A stretch of 6,416 nt of DNA from assembly GCA_003524845.1 (NCBI GenBank), contig DQGR01000103.1:1-6416 (forward strand), written 5' to 3'. The DNA comes from Patescibacteria group bacterium. GTDB taxonomy: Bacteria; Patescibacteriota; Microgenomatia; UBA10105. This document shows, piece by piece, positions 1 through 5,476 of this stretch (its first letter is position 1; each line of letters starts with the position of its first letter). Below the pieces are notes generated by a model. It saw nothing but the letters and a program-made list of their open reading frames with translations. It was not told the origin of the DNA and did not search any database. Made by a program: the position numbers and the translations under genes.

Positions 1-135
1 AGTTTTGAAATGAGTTCTATTAATGATATTTCATCTGATCAATCAAACACCGTTGTTTTTGCAGTGCCGCTTGAAATTCTACGCGCAGTAGAAGGGTTAC
101 ACCAGTTTCTGGATAAAAAGAATAAATCAGGTTAA
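1..135 (+). CDS. C-terminal tail of an unrecognised protein (5' end outside window)
   Basis: Frame 1 is open from the first base to a TAA at 133-135, giving 44 residues that end in a lysine-rich tail (L-D-K-K-N-K-S-G). A hydrophobic stretch (T-V-V-F-A-V-P-L-E-I-L) is followed by a short helix-like segment. I do not recognise the family from this fragment. An ATG at 10-12 could in principle start a 41-residue peptide, but no ribosome binding site is visible, so the tail of a longer gene entering from the left is more likely. It is convergent with cysS: the two stop codons overlap in the self-complementary TTAA at 132-135, leaving no intergenic space for a separate terminator. Confidence 0.5.
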   Translation, partial: SFEMSSINDISSDQSNTVVFAVPLEILRAVEGLHQFLDKKNKSG

Positions 136-1694
136 ATTTTTCTTTTAACTGCAAATCCCCCGGGTAGATCCTCTACCATCCACCTTTTTGCTTCAATTTT
201 TTCTCTCACTTGGTCTGCTTTGGCAAATTGTTTTTGTTGGCGCAACGTTTCTCGCTGTTTTGCCAGTTCCTGGATTTCCGGTGGCACAACAACTGCCTCC
301 CCGCTTACTTGATTAAGACCAATTCCGAGTAAACTATCTATCGTCATCAGTAAATCATATTTATCCTGAGCCGGAAGATTGCTTTTAACTAGTTCCCAAA
401 TGACGGAAACCGCCTGCGGTGTGTTGAGATCGTTCTCTAATGCTGCTGTAAAACGGTTCCGCAAGTCATCCAGCTGTTGCAGTTTTTCAGGTGACATGGT
501 CGCGCGTTCACCAGCTTCCTTTTGTTGTTTAATTACTGTTACCTGCTTGGTTAATTCATTAAGCGCGGTTTGGCCAGCAGAAAGCGCCTCCCAGGTAAAA
601 TTACTTTCCTGCCGGTAGTTGGTTTGTAGGAATAAATAACGAAGGGCTGCGGGTGTAAATCTTTTTTTCATAACATCATCAATCGTATAAAAATTACCGA
701 GAGATTTACTCATTTTTTGCAGATCAACCAGTAAAAAATTGTGATGTGCCCAGTATTTCACATATTGTTTTCCGGTTGCCGCTTCTGACTGGGCAATTTC
801 ATTGGTGTGGTGGACCGGAATATGGTCAATGCCGCCGGTATGCAAGTCAAACGATTCGCCTAAATATTTCATACTCATAGCAGAGCATTCTATGTGCCAA
901 CCAGGAAAACCAACAGTAGTAAACCATGAATCTTTTCTGTTCTCATCCTGTTTTAATTGAATCCAATTATTCCGATCTACCAATTGGGTTTTAAGTGGTC
1001 CTTCAAAATACCATTGCATTTGCCTAACAGGAATATCCAGTCCATTAATATTAGTTAACGGCGATGAACTAAACTTCCACAACGCAAAATCAGTCGGATG
1101 TTTTTTGCCCGGAACCGGTTCAACGCGCGCGCCGGCCTGTAAGTTTTTAATATCCAGTCTAGCTAATTTTCCGTAATCAGAAAGTTTAGTTGAGTCAAAA
1201 TATACGCCGTCAGCTATTTGGTAAGTAAAGCCTTTGGCTTCAAGTTTTCTAACCAGTTCGATCTGTTCTTGTATATGTTCTGTTGCTCGACAGATAATTG
1301 TAGGGCGCTCAATTCCCATTGCATCCATGGTTTTGAAAAATTCGGTTTCGTAAAATTTGGCCACTTCCCAGGCAGTTTTGTTTTCGCGGCGCGCGCCCTT
1401 TTCCAGTTTATCCTCACCCGTATCACTATCTGAAACCAGATGGCCCACGTCAGTAATATTCATCACGTGGTTAACTGTAAAACCTAGATAACGCAGTAAC
1501 CGCACCAGCACATCATCCATCACATACCGGCGAATGTGTCCGATGTGCGGGTAATCGTAGACCGTGGGCCCGCAGGCATACATGCCGACTTTTTTATCGG
1601 TTAACGGAATAAAATCTTCAATTTGCCGGGAAAGCGTGTTGTAAAGTTTCAGCATAAAAATAAGCGGGTCATTTACCTGGGTATTATTATACAT
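132..1694 (-). CDS. cysS: Cysteinyl-tRNA synthetase
   Basis: Class I aminoacyl-tRNA synthetase that charges tRNA-Cys with cysteine in the cytoplasm. Seen in the 520-residue product: the zinc/substrate cysteine in M-Y-A-C-G-P-T-V-Y-D (Cys41), the HIGH motif (50-53, P-H-I-G-H), the second zinc block G-W-H-I-E-C-S (Cys270), the third H-H-T-N-E (His295/296, Glu299) and K-M-S-K-S (327-331), followed by a C-terminal helical anticodon-binding region. Family members often begin like M-L-K-L-Y-N-T, which here is Met14 (ATG at 1653-1655), so the first 13 residues may be a mis-called extension. The upstream ATG does have a weak GGTG-type Shine-Dalgarno match about 6 bases ahead, while Met14 has none. 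Residues about 209-261 form an insertion between A-L-W-K-F and G-F-P-G-W-H relative to short versions such as that of E. coli. The gene is intact. Confidence 0.97.
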   Translation of the reverse strand: MYNNTQVNDPLIFMLKLYNTLSRQIEDFIPLTDKKVGMYACGPTVYDYPHIGHIRRYVMDDVLVRLLRYLGFTVNHVMNITDVGHLVSDSDTGEDKLEKGARRENKTAWEVAKFYETEFFKTMDAMGIERPTIICRATEHIQEQIELVRKLEAKGFTYQIADGVYFDSTKLSDYGKLARLDIKNLQAGARVEPVPGKKHPTDFALWKFSSSPLTNINGLDIPVRQMQWYFEGPLKTQLVDRNNWIQLKQDENRKDSWFTTVGFPGWHIECSAMSMKYLGESFDLHTGGIDHIPVHHTNEIAQSEAATGKQYVKYWAHHNFLLVDLQKMSKSLGNFYTIDDVMKKRFTPAALRYLFLQTNYRQESNFTWEALSAGQTALNELTKQVTVIKQQKEAGERATMSPEKLQQLDDLRNRFTAALENDLNTPQAVSVIWELVKSNLPAQDKYDLLMTIDSLLGIGLNQVSGEAVVVPPEIQELAKQRETLRQQKQFAKADQVREKIEAKRWMVEDLPGGFAVKRKI

Positions 1695-1729
1695 CAGACG
1701 CCACCCGGATTACCGAATATCGCCGTAAC

Positions 1730-1815
1730 TATACGCAAAGCAGATTTTTCATTATTGATCTATACTGTGACAATATCTGCATAAACTAAGGAAACCTTAT
1801 ACCGGTTTGCGTATA
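1730..1815. repeat. Nested inverted repeats between cysS and the MBOAT gene; possible structured RNA leader or miniature element
   Basis: The outer arms TATACGCAAA (1730-1739) and TTTGCGTATA (1806-1815) are perfect 10-base inverted repeats. Directly inside the left arm, GCAGAT (1740-1745) pairs with ATCTGC (1775-1780), extended by ATTG (1754-1757) with CAAT (1771-1774). TAAGG (1787-1791) pairs with CCTTA (1795-1799) around an AAA loop. Together they can form a three-way junction on either strand. The outer arms are flanked on both sides by the direct triplet AAC (1727-1729, 1816-1818), which would also suit a small mobile element with a 3-base target duplication. The rest of the 141-base gap shows no convincing promoter: only weak -35/-10-like strings on either strand. 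Whether it serves as the cysS leader, the MBOAT leader or an insertion is unknown. Confidence 0.5.
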
Positions 1816-1869
1816 AACGAATTGTACAGACGTAAATGTTTTTAAATACTTTTCCATTCCTGGTTTTTT

Positions 1870-2856
1870 TTGTATTTGTTTTTGTTATCTATTGGAAACT
1901 GCCGAAAAAAATCCAATGGGTATGTATGGTTACTCTTTACCGGTTATTATTTTTATGCTTCTTGGAAACCGGCGTATCTGGGGTTGATTATTCTAACCAC
2001 GGTAGTAAATTTCTTCGCTGGAACTTCAATTTATAAATCAAAGCGTCACAAAAAACGGTTTCTGCTCTCGGCGTTACTTTTTAATATCAGCGCATTGTTT
2101 TTCTTCAAGTATTTTGATTTTTTCAGCTTTAACCTGAACGGCATTTTGCAACTTGCACATTGGCAAATCCAGCTGCCGCAATTTAAGTTGTTACTTCCTC
2201 TTGGTATTTCTTTTTACACCCTGCAGGTGATCGGGTATTTGTTTGATGTGTATCAAGGCAAACTAAAACCTGAACGGCACTTTGGAATATTTGCCTTATT
2301 TTTGTGTTTTTTTCCGCAACTTACGGCAGGTCCGATCGAGCGCGGCGGACACCTATTACCCCAATTAAAGAAACTGCGCAGTTTTGATTATGCTAAAGCT
2401 ACGAGTGGCGTAAAACTGTTTACGTTTGGTTTATTTAAAAAACTGGTGATTGCGGATAATTTAGGCCTGGTGGTCGATCGGGTTTTTGATGCGTTACCGC
2501 AGTACAAAGGTTTTAGCCTCATTATCACGATGTTTTTCTATACTTGGCAGATATACGCCGACTTTTCCGGCTATACCGATATGGCACGCGGAATAGCCCG
2601 CATGCTGGGGATTGATTTGCTTGAAAATTTTAATACCCCTTATCTGGCCACGTCGGTGCGGGATTTTTGGCGCCGCTGGCATATCTCCTTCTCCAATTGG
2701 CTTAAGGATTATATCTATATTCCGCTCGGCGGGAATCGGGGCGCAGTATTAAAAATAATGAGCAACATCCTGATTGTCTTTCTCATCAGCGGTTTGTGGC
2801 ATGGGGCAGGCTGGAATTTCGTGGTGTGGGGACTTCTGCATGGGGCATGGATATAG
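1870..2856 (+). CDS. Catalytic-core fragment of the MBOAT acyltransferase
   Basis: This is the longest open stretch of the broken gene (328 residues). Its nominal ATG at 1870 lies in the wrong frame of the original N-terminus, so roughly the first 19 residues are out-of-frame sequence; true homology starts at W-L-L-F-T-G-Y-Y-F-Y-A-S-W. It contains the family hallmarks: L-L-P-L-G-I-S-F-Y-T-L-Q, the F-P-Q-L-T-A-G-P-I-E-R block, A-D-F-S-G-Y-T-D-M-A-R-G, D-F-W-R-R-W-H-I-S-F-S-N-W-L-K-D-Y-I-Y-I-P-L-G-G, and G-L-W-H-G-A-G-W-N-F with the invariant histidine (residue 321 of the repaired protein), plus a second histidine in L-L-H-G-A-W (334). It stops 5 codons after that second histidine and so lacks the last membrane helices. 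If translated, it is unlikely to be functional. Confidence 0.6.
   Translation: MYLFLLSIGNCRKKSNGYVWLLFTGYYFYASWKPAYLGLIILTTVVNFFAGTSIYKSKRHKKRFLLSALLFNISALFFFKYFDFFSFNLNGILQLAHWQIQLPQFKLLLPLGISFYTLQVIGYLFDVYQGKLKPERHFGIFALFLCFFPQLTAGPIERGGHLLPQLKKLRSFDYAKATSGVKLFTFGLFKKLVIADNLGLVVDRVFDALPQYKGFSLIITMFFYTWQIYADFSGYTDMARGIARMLGIDLLENFNTPYLATSVRDFWRRWHISFSNWLKDYIYIPLGGNRGAVLKIMSNILIVFLISGLWHGAGWNFVVWGLLHGAWI
1920..1928 (+). repeat. 4-base tandem duplication (GTAT GTAT) causing the MBOAT frameshift
   Basis: GTAT occurs twice in a row at 1920-1927 (equivalently TATG at 1921-1928). Deleting one copy converts the reading to I-Q-W-V-W-L-L-F-T-G-Y-Y, matching the usual family pattern of a tryptophan after the basic pair and before the S/G-Y-Y-F-Y block. 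A slippage duplication is the simplest reading. A lost base in the run of seven A at 1905-1911 would also restore the frame, but gives S-N-G-Y-V, a poorer fit. Confidence 0.65.
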
Positions 2857-2898
2857 CTTGAGCGCATCGCAAACAGAATTACCCGGCGGAAGCTGCCG

Positions 2899-3276
2899 GT
2901 GCCTCATTTTATTAAGATCGCCTATACATATCTAGTCATCAGTATTTTCTGGATTTTCTTTCGCGCCCCAACTATCCCAGATGCACTGTACGTGTTACGG
3001 CAGGCGCTGGTTGGGATGCGGAATTTCATTTCGCCAGCGTACCTCGTGGCGAGCCTAAACCAGGTCTTTATTTATAACAGCTGGGAAATAATCATTACGT
3101 CCGGACTATTACTGATTGTGATAGCTGTTGAAGTACTGCAAAACCGGACATCGTTCTCCCTATGGTTGGGCAAACAACCTTTACTCGTTCGACTCTCGGT
3201 GTATACCATAGTAGTACTGATGATCGTTCACTTAAGAAGTGTTAGTATAAAGGAATTTATTTATGTCCGATTTTAA
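2899..3276 (+). CDS. C-terminal fragment of the MBOAT acyltransferase, downstream of the TAG
   Basis: The frame is the same as the catalytic core and is open from 2857 directly after the TAG; the GTG at 2899 is only the first possible start codon and has no visible ribosome binding site. The 125 residues include about three hydrophobic helices (I-A-Y-T-Y-L-V-I-S-I-F-W-I-F-F-R-A; I-I-I-T-S-G-L-L-L-I-V-I-A-V; Y-T-I-V-V-L-M-I-V) and the final E-F-I-Y-V-R-F, which corresponds to the conserved F-I-Y-F-Q-F end of AlgI-type proteins. It is best read as the separated end of the upstream gene, not as an independent protein. Confidence 0.5.
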   Translation: MPHFIKIAYTYLVISIFWIFFRAPTIPDALYVLRQALVGMRNFISPAYLVASLNQVFIYNSWEIIITSGLLLIVIAVEVLQNRTSFSLWLGKQPLLVRLSVYTIVVLMIVHLRSVSIKEFIYVRF

Positions 3277-3284
3277 CCATAACC

Positions 3285-4403
3285 ATGTTTAAATTATTTG
3301 CTAAAATCAGCCTGATACTTTTATTTGTCACAGTACTCTCACTCGGAATTGACTCTTTGTATAGGCATGCGTATAAATTACGATATGAATTTCCCCGAAA
3401 TATTTTCATTCTGCCTGAAATTAAGGAAAAATTCTAAATCGTCAAACTCGGTAATTCACATGCCGAGGATGGCATCACGTTTGAACGTTTTAAACTCAAA
3501 TCATTGGCACTTTCGAGCGTGGCCCAGTCGTTTGATTACGACCTAGCCAGCTTGAAAATGTATTCCCGACAAATTAAGGAGGGGGCACTCATCATTATTA
3601 CCATTTCCCCCATTTCATTTTCCCAGGAGAAAGCAGACCAGGAAAATAGTCTGCAATATAATTACTATAATAACCGGCTGAGTCCATTTGTAATTCCGAA
3701 TCTTAAAATTGAGGACTATCTTCAAAACCAAATTGTTCCGTTTTTCCGCGCCGGCTTCTTATGGCGGGAAAAGTATGCCAACGAAATGGCAGAAAAAGCC
3801 TTAACTTCATTTGCCGATCAGTGGGTTACCCAAAAGAGTGATACCGAAGAATCAGCCCCGCTTACCAACAGCCCACAAAATGTCACTACTAAAAAAGCAG
3901 ACACTGTATCTGGTGCGGTTACTATAGATTATACTTTTAACGTACGTGGAATACAAATCGAGTTGACATCTTTACCTACTACATCATCCAGCCAGCTGAT
4001 CGAAAGCGTGAATTTTATGTTTAATAAATGGTACTTCAGTGGAGGTTTCGGCAACCAGTATTTCGCAGTCAACCGAAAAGACCTGGAAAAACTGATTGCG
4101 TATTGCCTGCAAAAGAAATGGCGACCGGTACTAATCACGATTCCGGTGAGTCAGGCATTACTCGATGGCCTGGAACCCAACTATATGCAAACCTATGTGT
4201 ATGACAATCTGGCAAAAACAAATCTGCGCGGTGCTCCCCTTTTTGATCTTTCTGCAAATGTACAACTTACCCAGAATACCAAGCTTTTCAGTAATTCCGA
4301 CCATCTCAATCGTACCGGTTCGGTCATCTTTAGCTACCTATTGTTACAACGTCTGATTGATGAGGGTTATGTGTCGAAAAACGTCGATGGATACGACTAC
4401 TGA
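3285..4403 (+). pseudogene. Broken membrane-anchored SGNH-like protein, partner of the MBOAT acyltransferase
   Basis: The gene starts at ATG 3285, only 8 bases after the MBOAT stop, so the two formed one transcription unit. The N-terminus has a basic M-F-K-L-F-A-K followed by a single hydrophobic helix (about residues 7-21), consistent with a signal anchor placing the rest outside the membrane. After F-I-L-P-E-I-K-E-K-F an in-frame TAA (3435-3437, codon 51) interrupts the reading, which resumes in the same frame with I-V-K-L-G-N-S-H-A-E-D-G. That block is the nucleophile-serine motif of SGNH hydrolase/acyltransferase-like proteins. The full span is 372 codons before the final TGA. The TAA could derive from AAA or TAT/TAC by one change. 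SGNH proteins beside MBOAT genes commonly finish O-acylation of an exopolymer; the true acceptor here is unknown. Confidence 0.75.
3504..4403 (+). CDS. Downstream fragment of the SGNH-like protein
   Basis: This is the open part after the TAA when read from a TTG at 3504; the frame is in fact open from 3438. Starting at 3504 would lose both the membrane anchor and the G-N-S-H serine, leaving no plausible enzyme. The fragment holds a central low-complexity Ser/Thr/Glu-rich stretch (around 3825-3915), a segment of alternating strands and helices, and near the end F-S-N-S-D-H-L-N-R-T-G, the position of the SGNH Asp/His motif (Asp339 and His340 of the full reading). The residue three before the histidine, where a D-x-x-H arrangement would place the aspartate, is Asn337. 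It ends with a TGA at 4401-4403, converging on the next gene across 16 bases. Confidence 0.55.
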   Translation: MALSSVAQSFDYDLASLKMYSRQIKEGALIIITISPISFSQEKADQENSLQYNYYNNRLSPFVIPNLKIEDYLQNQIVPFFRAGFLWREKYANEMAEKALTSFADQWVTQKSDTEESAPLTNSPQNVTTKKADTVSGAVTIDYTFNVRGIQIELTSLPTTSSSQLIESVNFMFNKWYFSGGFGNQYFAVNRKDLEKLIAYCLQKKWRPVLITIPVSQALLDGLEPNYMQTYVYDNLAKTNLRGAPLFDLSANVQLTQNTKLFSNSDHLNRTGSVIFSYLLLQRLIDEGYVSKNVDGYDY

Positions 4404-4419
4404 ATACAAACCAACAGAG

Positions 4420-4929
4420 TTATCCGCTGCCTACATTCTTAGCGCGTTCGTCACTGAAACGTTTTTGTTGCTTAATTCGGACGCCAAATAAATTGCCGCG
4501 TTTAGCTTTACTCGACATCGGTTGTAATTCTTTGGTTTGCTCCCGCATTTTTTTGATTTCCAGTTTCTGTTTTTCCAAATCCTCAAGTTTTTGTTGTTCA
4601 AATGCGGTTTTTGGCTGATTCTCAGCTCCTACTGGTCTTTTAAACTGGGCTGCCAGTTCCTGCCGGACCCGCTCAAGTTTTTTTGCCTTTTCAATTTGTT
4701 CCTGTTGTTCAAGCGCAGCCAAAGGGTTGACATTTTCAGTCGGAGTTTTCGGTGGTGCAGTTTGTTGACTACTTTGTTTACTTGCGCCTGCACCCTGGCC
4801 TTTAGTTTCCTGAGTTCCGACATCAGTAAATCCGGTAAGTTGTCCCGGAACTTTGGCTATGTCTTTAACGATTTGTTTACCCAGCTCGCCGAGTTGCTGC
4901 CCGACGGCTTTACCAATTCCATCTGCCAT
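4420..4929 (-). CDS. Coiled-coil orphan protein, Gln/Lys/Glu-rich
   Basis: No function recognised. The frame can be opened at a TTG (4936-4938), but the ATG at 4927-4929 gives the more natural start M-A-D-G-I-G-K-A-V-G and a 169-residue product. In order it has an N-terminal helical segment with small residues (G-Q-Q-L-G-E-L-G-K-Q-I-V-K-D-I-A-K), a Gln/Ser/Thr/Pro-rich linker, a long charged stretch likely to be coiled coil (E-Q-Q-E-Q-I-E-K-A-K-K-L-E-R, then K-L-E-D-L-E-K-Q-K-L-E-I-K-K-M-R-E), and a basic C-terminus (K-A-K-R-G-N-L-F-G-V-R-I-K-Q-Q-K). There is no membrane segment or signal peptide. The layout is reminiscent of small uncharacterised CPR proteins (possibly the DUF5660 group), but I cannot confirm this. 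The complementary-strand open frame over it is a shadow. Confidence 0.75.
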   Translation of the reverse strand: MADGIGKAVGQQLGELGKQIVKDIAKVPGQLTGFTDVGTQETKGQGAGASKQSSQQTAPPKTPTENVNPLAALEQQEQIEKAKKLERVRQELAAQFKRPVGAENQPKTAFEQQKLEDLEKQKLEIKKMREQTKELQPMSSKAKRGNLFGVRIKQQKRFSDERAKNVGSG

Positions 4930-4960
4930 ATGTGTCAATAATTTAAATTACGAATTTCTC

Positions 4961-5071
4961 TGTCATGCTGAACTTGTTTCAACATCCTGAAATTAATTCA
5001 GGACAACGTCTAAAATTGATGGGATCCCGAAACAAGCCTGCCCTAGCGCCAGGCCAGGGTTCGGGATGACA
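4961..5071. repeat. Composite palindromic intergenic repeat (two TGTCAT arms, inverted)
   Basis: The gap between the DUF59 and coiled-coil genes holds two related arms facing each other. The left arm (plus) starts TGTCATGCTGAACTTGTTTC at 4961-4980, followed by ACATCC. The right arm (minus, read from 5071) starts TGTCATCCCGAA and, after a GC-rich near-palindrome centred on GCGC (about 5037-5058), reads CTTGTTTCGGGATCCC. Both therefore share TGTCAT, GAA, CTTGTTTC and an ATCC end; the right arm additionally carries the hairpin. Between them is a small stem, CCTGAA (4986-4991) with TTCAGG (4997-5002). No T-run follows the stems, so it is not a standard intrinsic terminator. It looks like a dispersed REP-like element of the genome. 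Confidence 0.65.
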
Positions 5072-5106
5072 AGAATATTGTACGCATTTCACTCTTAATT
5101 ATCCAG

Positions 5107-5409
5107 TTATGCAAATCCCAACTGGATCTTTGCCTCCTCACTCATTTTGTCCGGACTCCATGGCGGATCAAACGATAAATCAACCACCACATCTTTCACA
5201 TCCGAAAGTTCTTTAATATTGGATTTAATCGGCTCGGCAATCAGGGAAAATAATGGGCAACCAATGGTAGTCAACGTCATCCGCACCGTCACGACGTTGT
5301 CGTCACTAATATCCACACCGTAGATAAGCCCAAGGTCAACAATTGAAATCCCGAGTTCCGGGTCAAGGATAGGTTTAATTTTTGCCATGACTTGATCTTC
5401 TGTAATCAT
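5107..5409 (-). CDS. DUF59/MIP18-family iron-sulfur cluster assembly protein (SufT/PaaD-like)
   Basis: Single-domain protein of 100 residues, the usual size for stand-alone DUF59 proteins, which act in the cytoplasm in maturation or transfer of iron-sulfur clusters. Seen: the N-terminal helix (M-I-T-E-D-Q-V), the signature D-P-E-L-G-I-S-I-V-D-L-G-L-I-Y (residues 16-30), the central T-T-I-G-C-P-L with the conserved Cys51, and the D-L-S-F-D-P-P-W-S-P-D-K-M-S block (77-90), ending E-E-A-K-I-Q-L-G-F. All family landmarks are present, so the gene looks intact. No other Suf genes are visible in the window, so the partner system is unknown. There is no clear Shine-Dalgarno before the ATG at 5407-5409; a palindromic repeat (5425-5463) lies just upstream of the start. 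Confidence 0.92.
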   Translation of the reverse strand: MITEDQVMAKIKPILDPELGISIVDLGLIYGVDISDDNVVTVRMTLTTIGCPLFSLIAEPIKSNIKELSDVKDVVVDLSFDPPWSPDKMSEEAKIQLGFA

Positions 5410-5424
5410 ATAATATTACTTTTA

Positions 5425-5463
5425 TGTCATCCCGAGTCCGCCAGCTGGCGGATCGAGGGATCT
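5425..5463 (+). repeat. Palindromic REP-like repeat, plus orientation, on the 3' side of the GIY-YIG gene
   Basis: It begins TGTCATCCCGA (5425-5435), contains the perfect 16-base palindrome TCCGCCAGCTGGCGGA (5437-5452), and ends GAGGGATCT (5455-5463). The same two end motifs occur in inverted orientation at 5772-5821. It is GC-rich against an AT-rich surround. No T-run follows the stem on either strand, so a standard terminator is not supported, though the hairpin could protect or attenuate the transcript. Confidence 0.75.
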
Positions 5464-5476
5464 CATTCACCCTTAT

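Larger units (their letters stand above)
1836..3276 (+). pseudogene. Broken AlgI/DltB-type MBOAT membrane O-acyltransferase
   Basis: Polytopic membrane-bound O-acyltransferase of the AlgI kind, which normally passes an acyl (often acetyl) group through the membrane to an extracytoplasmic acceptor or partner. The frame opening at ATG 1836 begins M-F-L-N-T-F-P-F-L, the usual family N-terminus, and runs to I-Q-W-V; the homologous sequence then continues one frame over (W-L-L-F-T-G-Y-Y-F-Y-A-S-W). Removing one copy of the GTAT pair at 1920-1927 joins the halves exactly. A second lesion is an in-frame TAG at 2854-2856, after which the same frame runs on with L-E-R-I to the family-typical end E-F-I-Y-V-R-F. 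Repaired, the protein would be 478 residues including the residue lost to the TAG, the normal length for the family. With both lesions, no full-length enzyme can be made unless they are sequencing errors. No Shine-Dalgarno is seen before 1836. Confidence 0.85.

Noticed and set aside
1695..1710. T-box leader for cysS, suggested by GGGTGG on the minus strand at 1701-1706
   Set aside because: The ACCGCG remainder of the T-box sequence and a terminator/antiterminator pair are missing, and the motif lies only 6 bases from the ATG. It is more simply a weak ribosome binding site.
1721..1820. Integron attC site in the cysS/MBOAT gap
   Set aside because: The AAC flanks are in direct, not inverted, orientation, and no RYYYAAC/GTTRRRY core pair is present.
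1905..1928. Programmed frameshift at the run of seven A in the MBOAT gene
   Set aside because: The needed shift is +1, whereas A-run slippage usually gives -1. The joined protein also fits the family less well than with the GTAT duplication, and the later TAG would remain.
1836..4403. UGA-to-glycine recoding (as in some CPR lineages) as the cause of the broken frames
   Set aside because: The internal stops are TAG and TAA, and one lesion is a frameshift. No intact gene has an in-frame TGA, and TAA ends cysS, recR, GIY-YIG, DUF59 and the coiled-coil gene.
4933..4938. TTGACA on the minus strand as a -35 box for the coiled-coil gene
   Set aside because: It lies 3 bases from the ATG, and no TATAAT-like hexamer follows at 16-18 bases.
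4537..4941. Plus-strand open frame of 134 residues opposite the coiled-coil gene
   Set aside because: Its Phe/Leu/Ser/Cys-rich product is the expected antisense shadow of a Lys/Gln/Glu-rich gene, and it has no start signal.
5437..5452. Intrinsic terminator formed by the perfect palindrome
   Set aside because: No run of T follows the stem on either strand; shared ends with other copies make a dispersed repeat the better reading.
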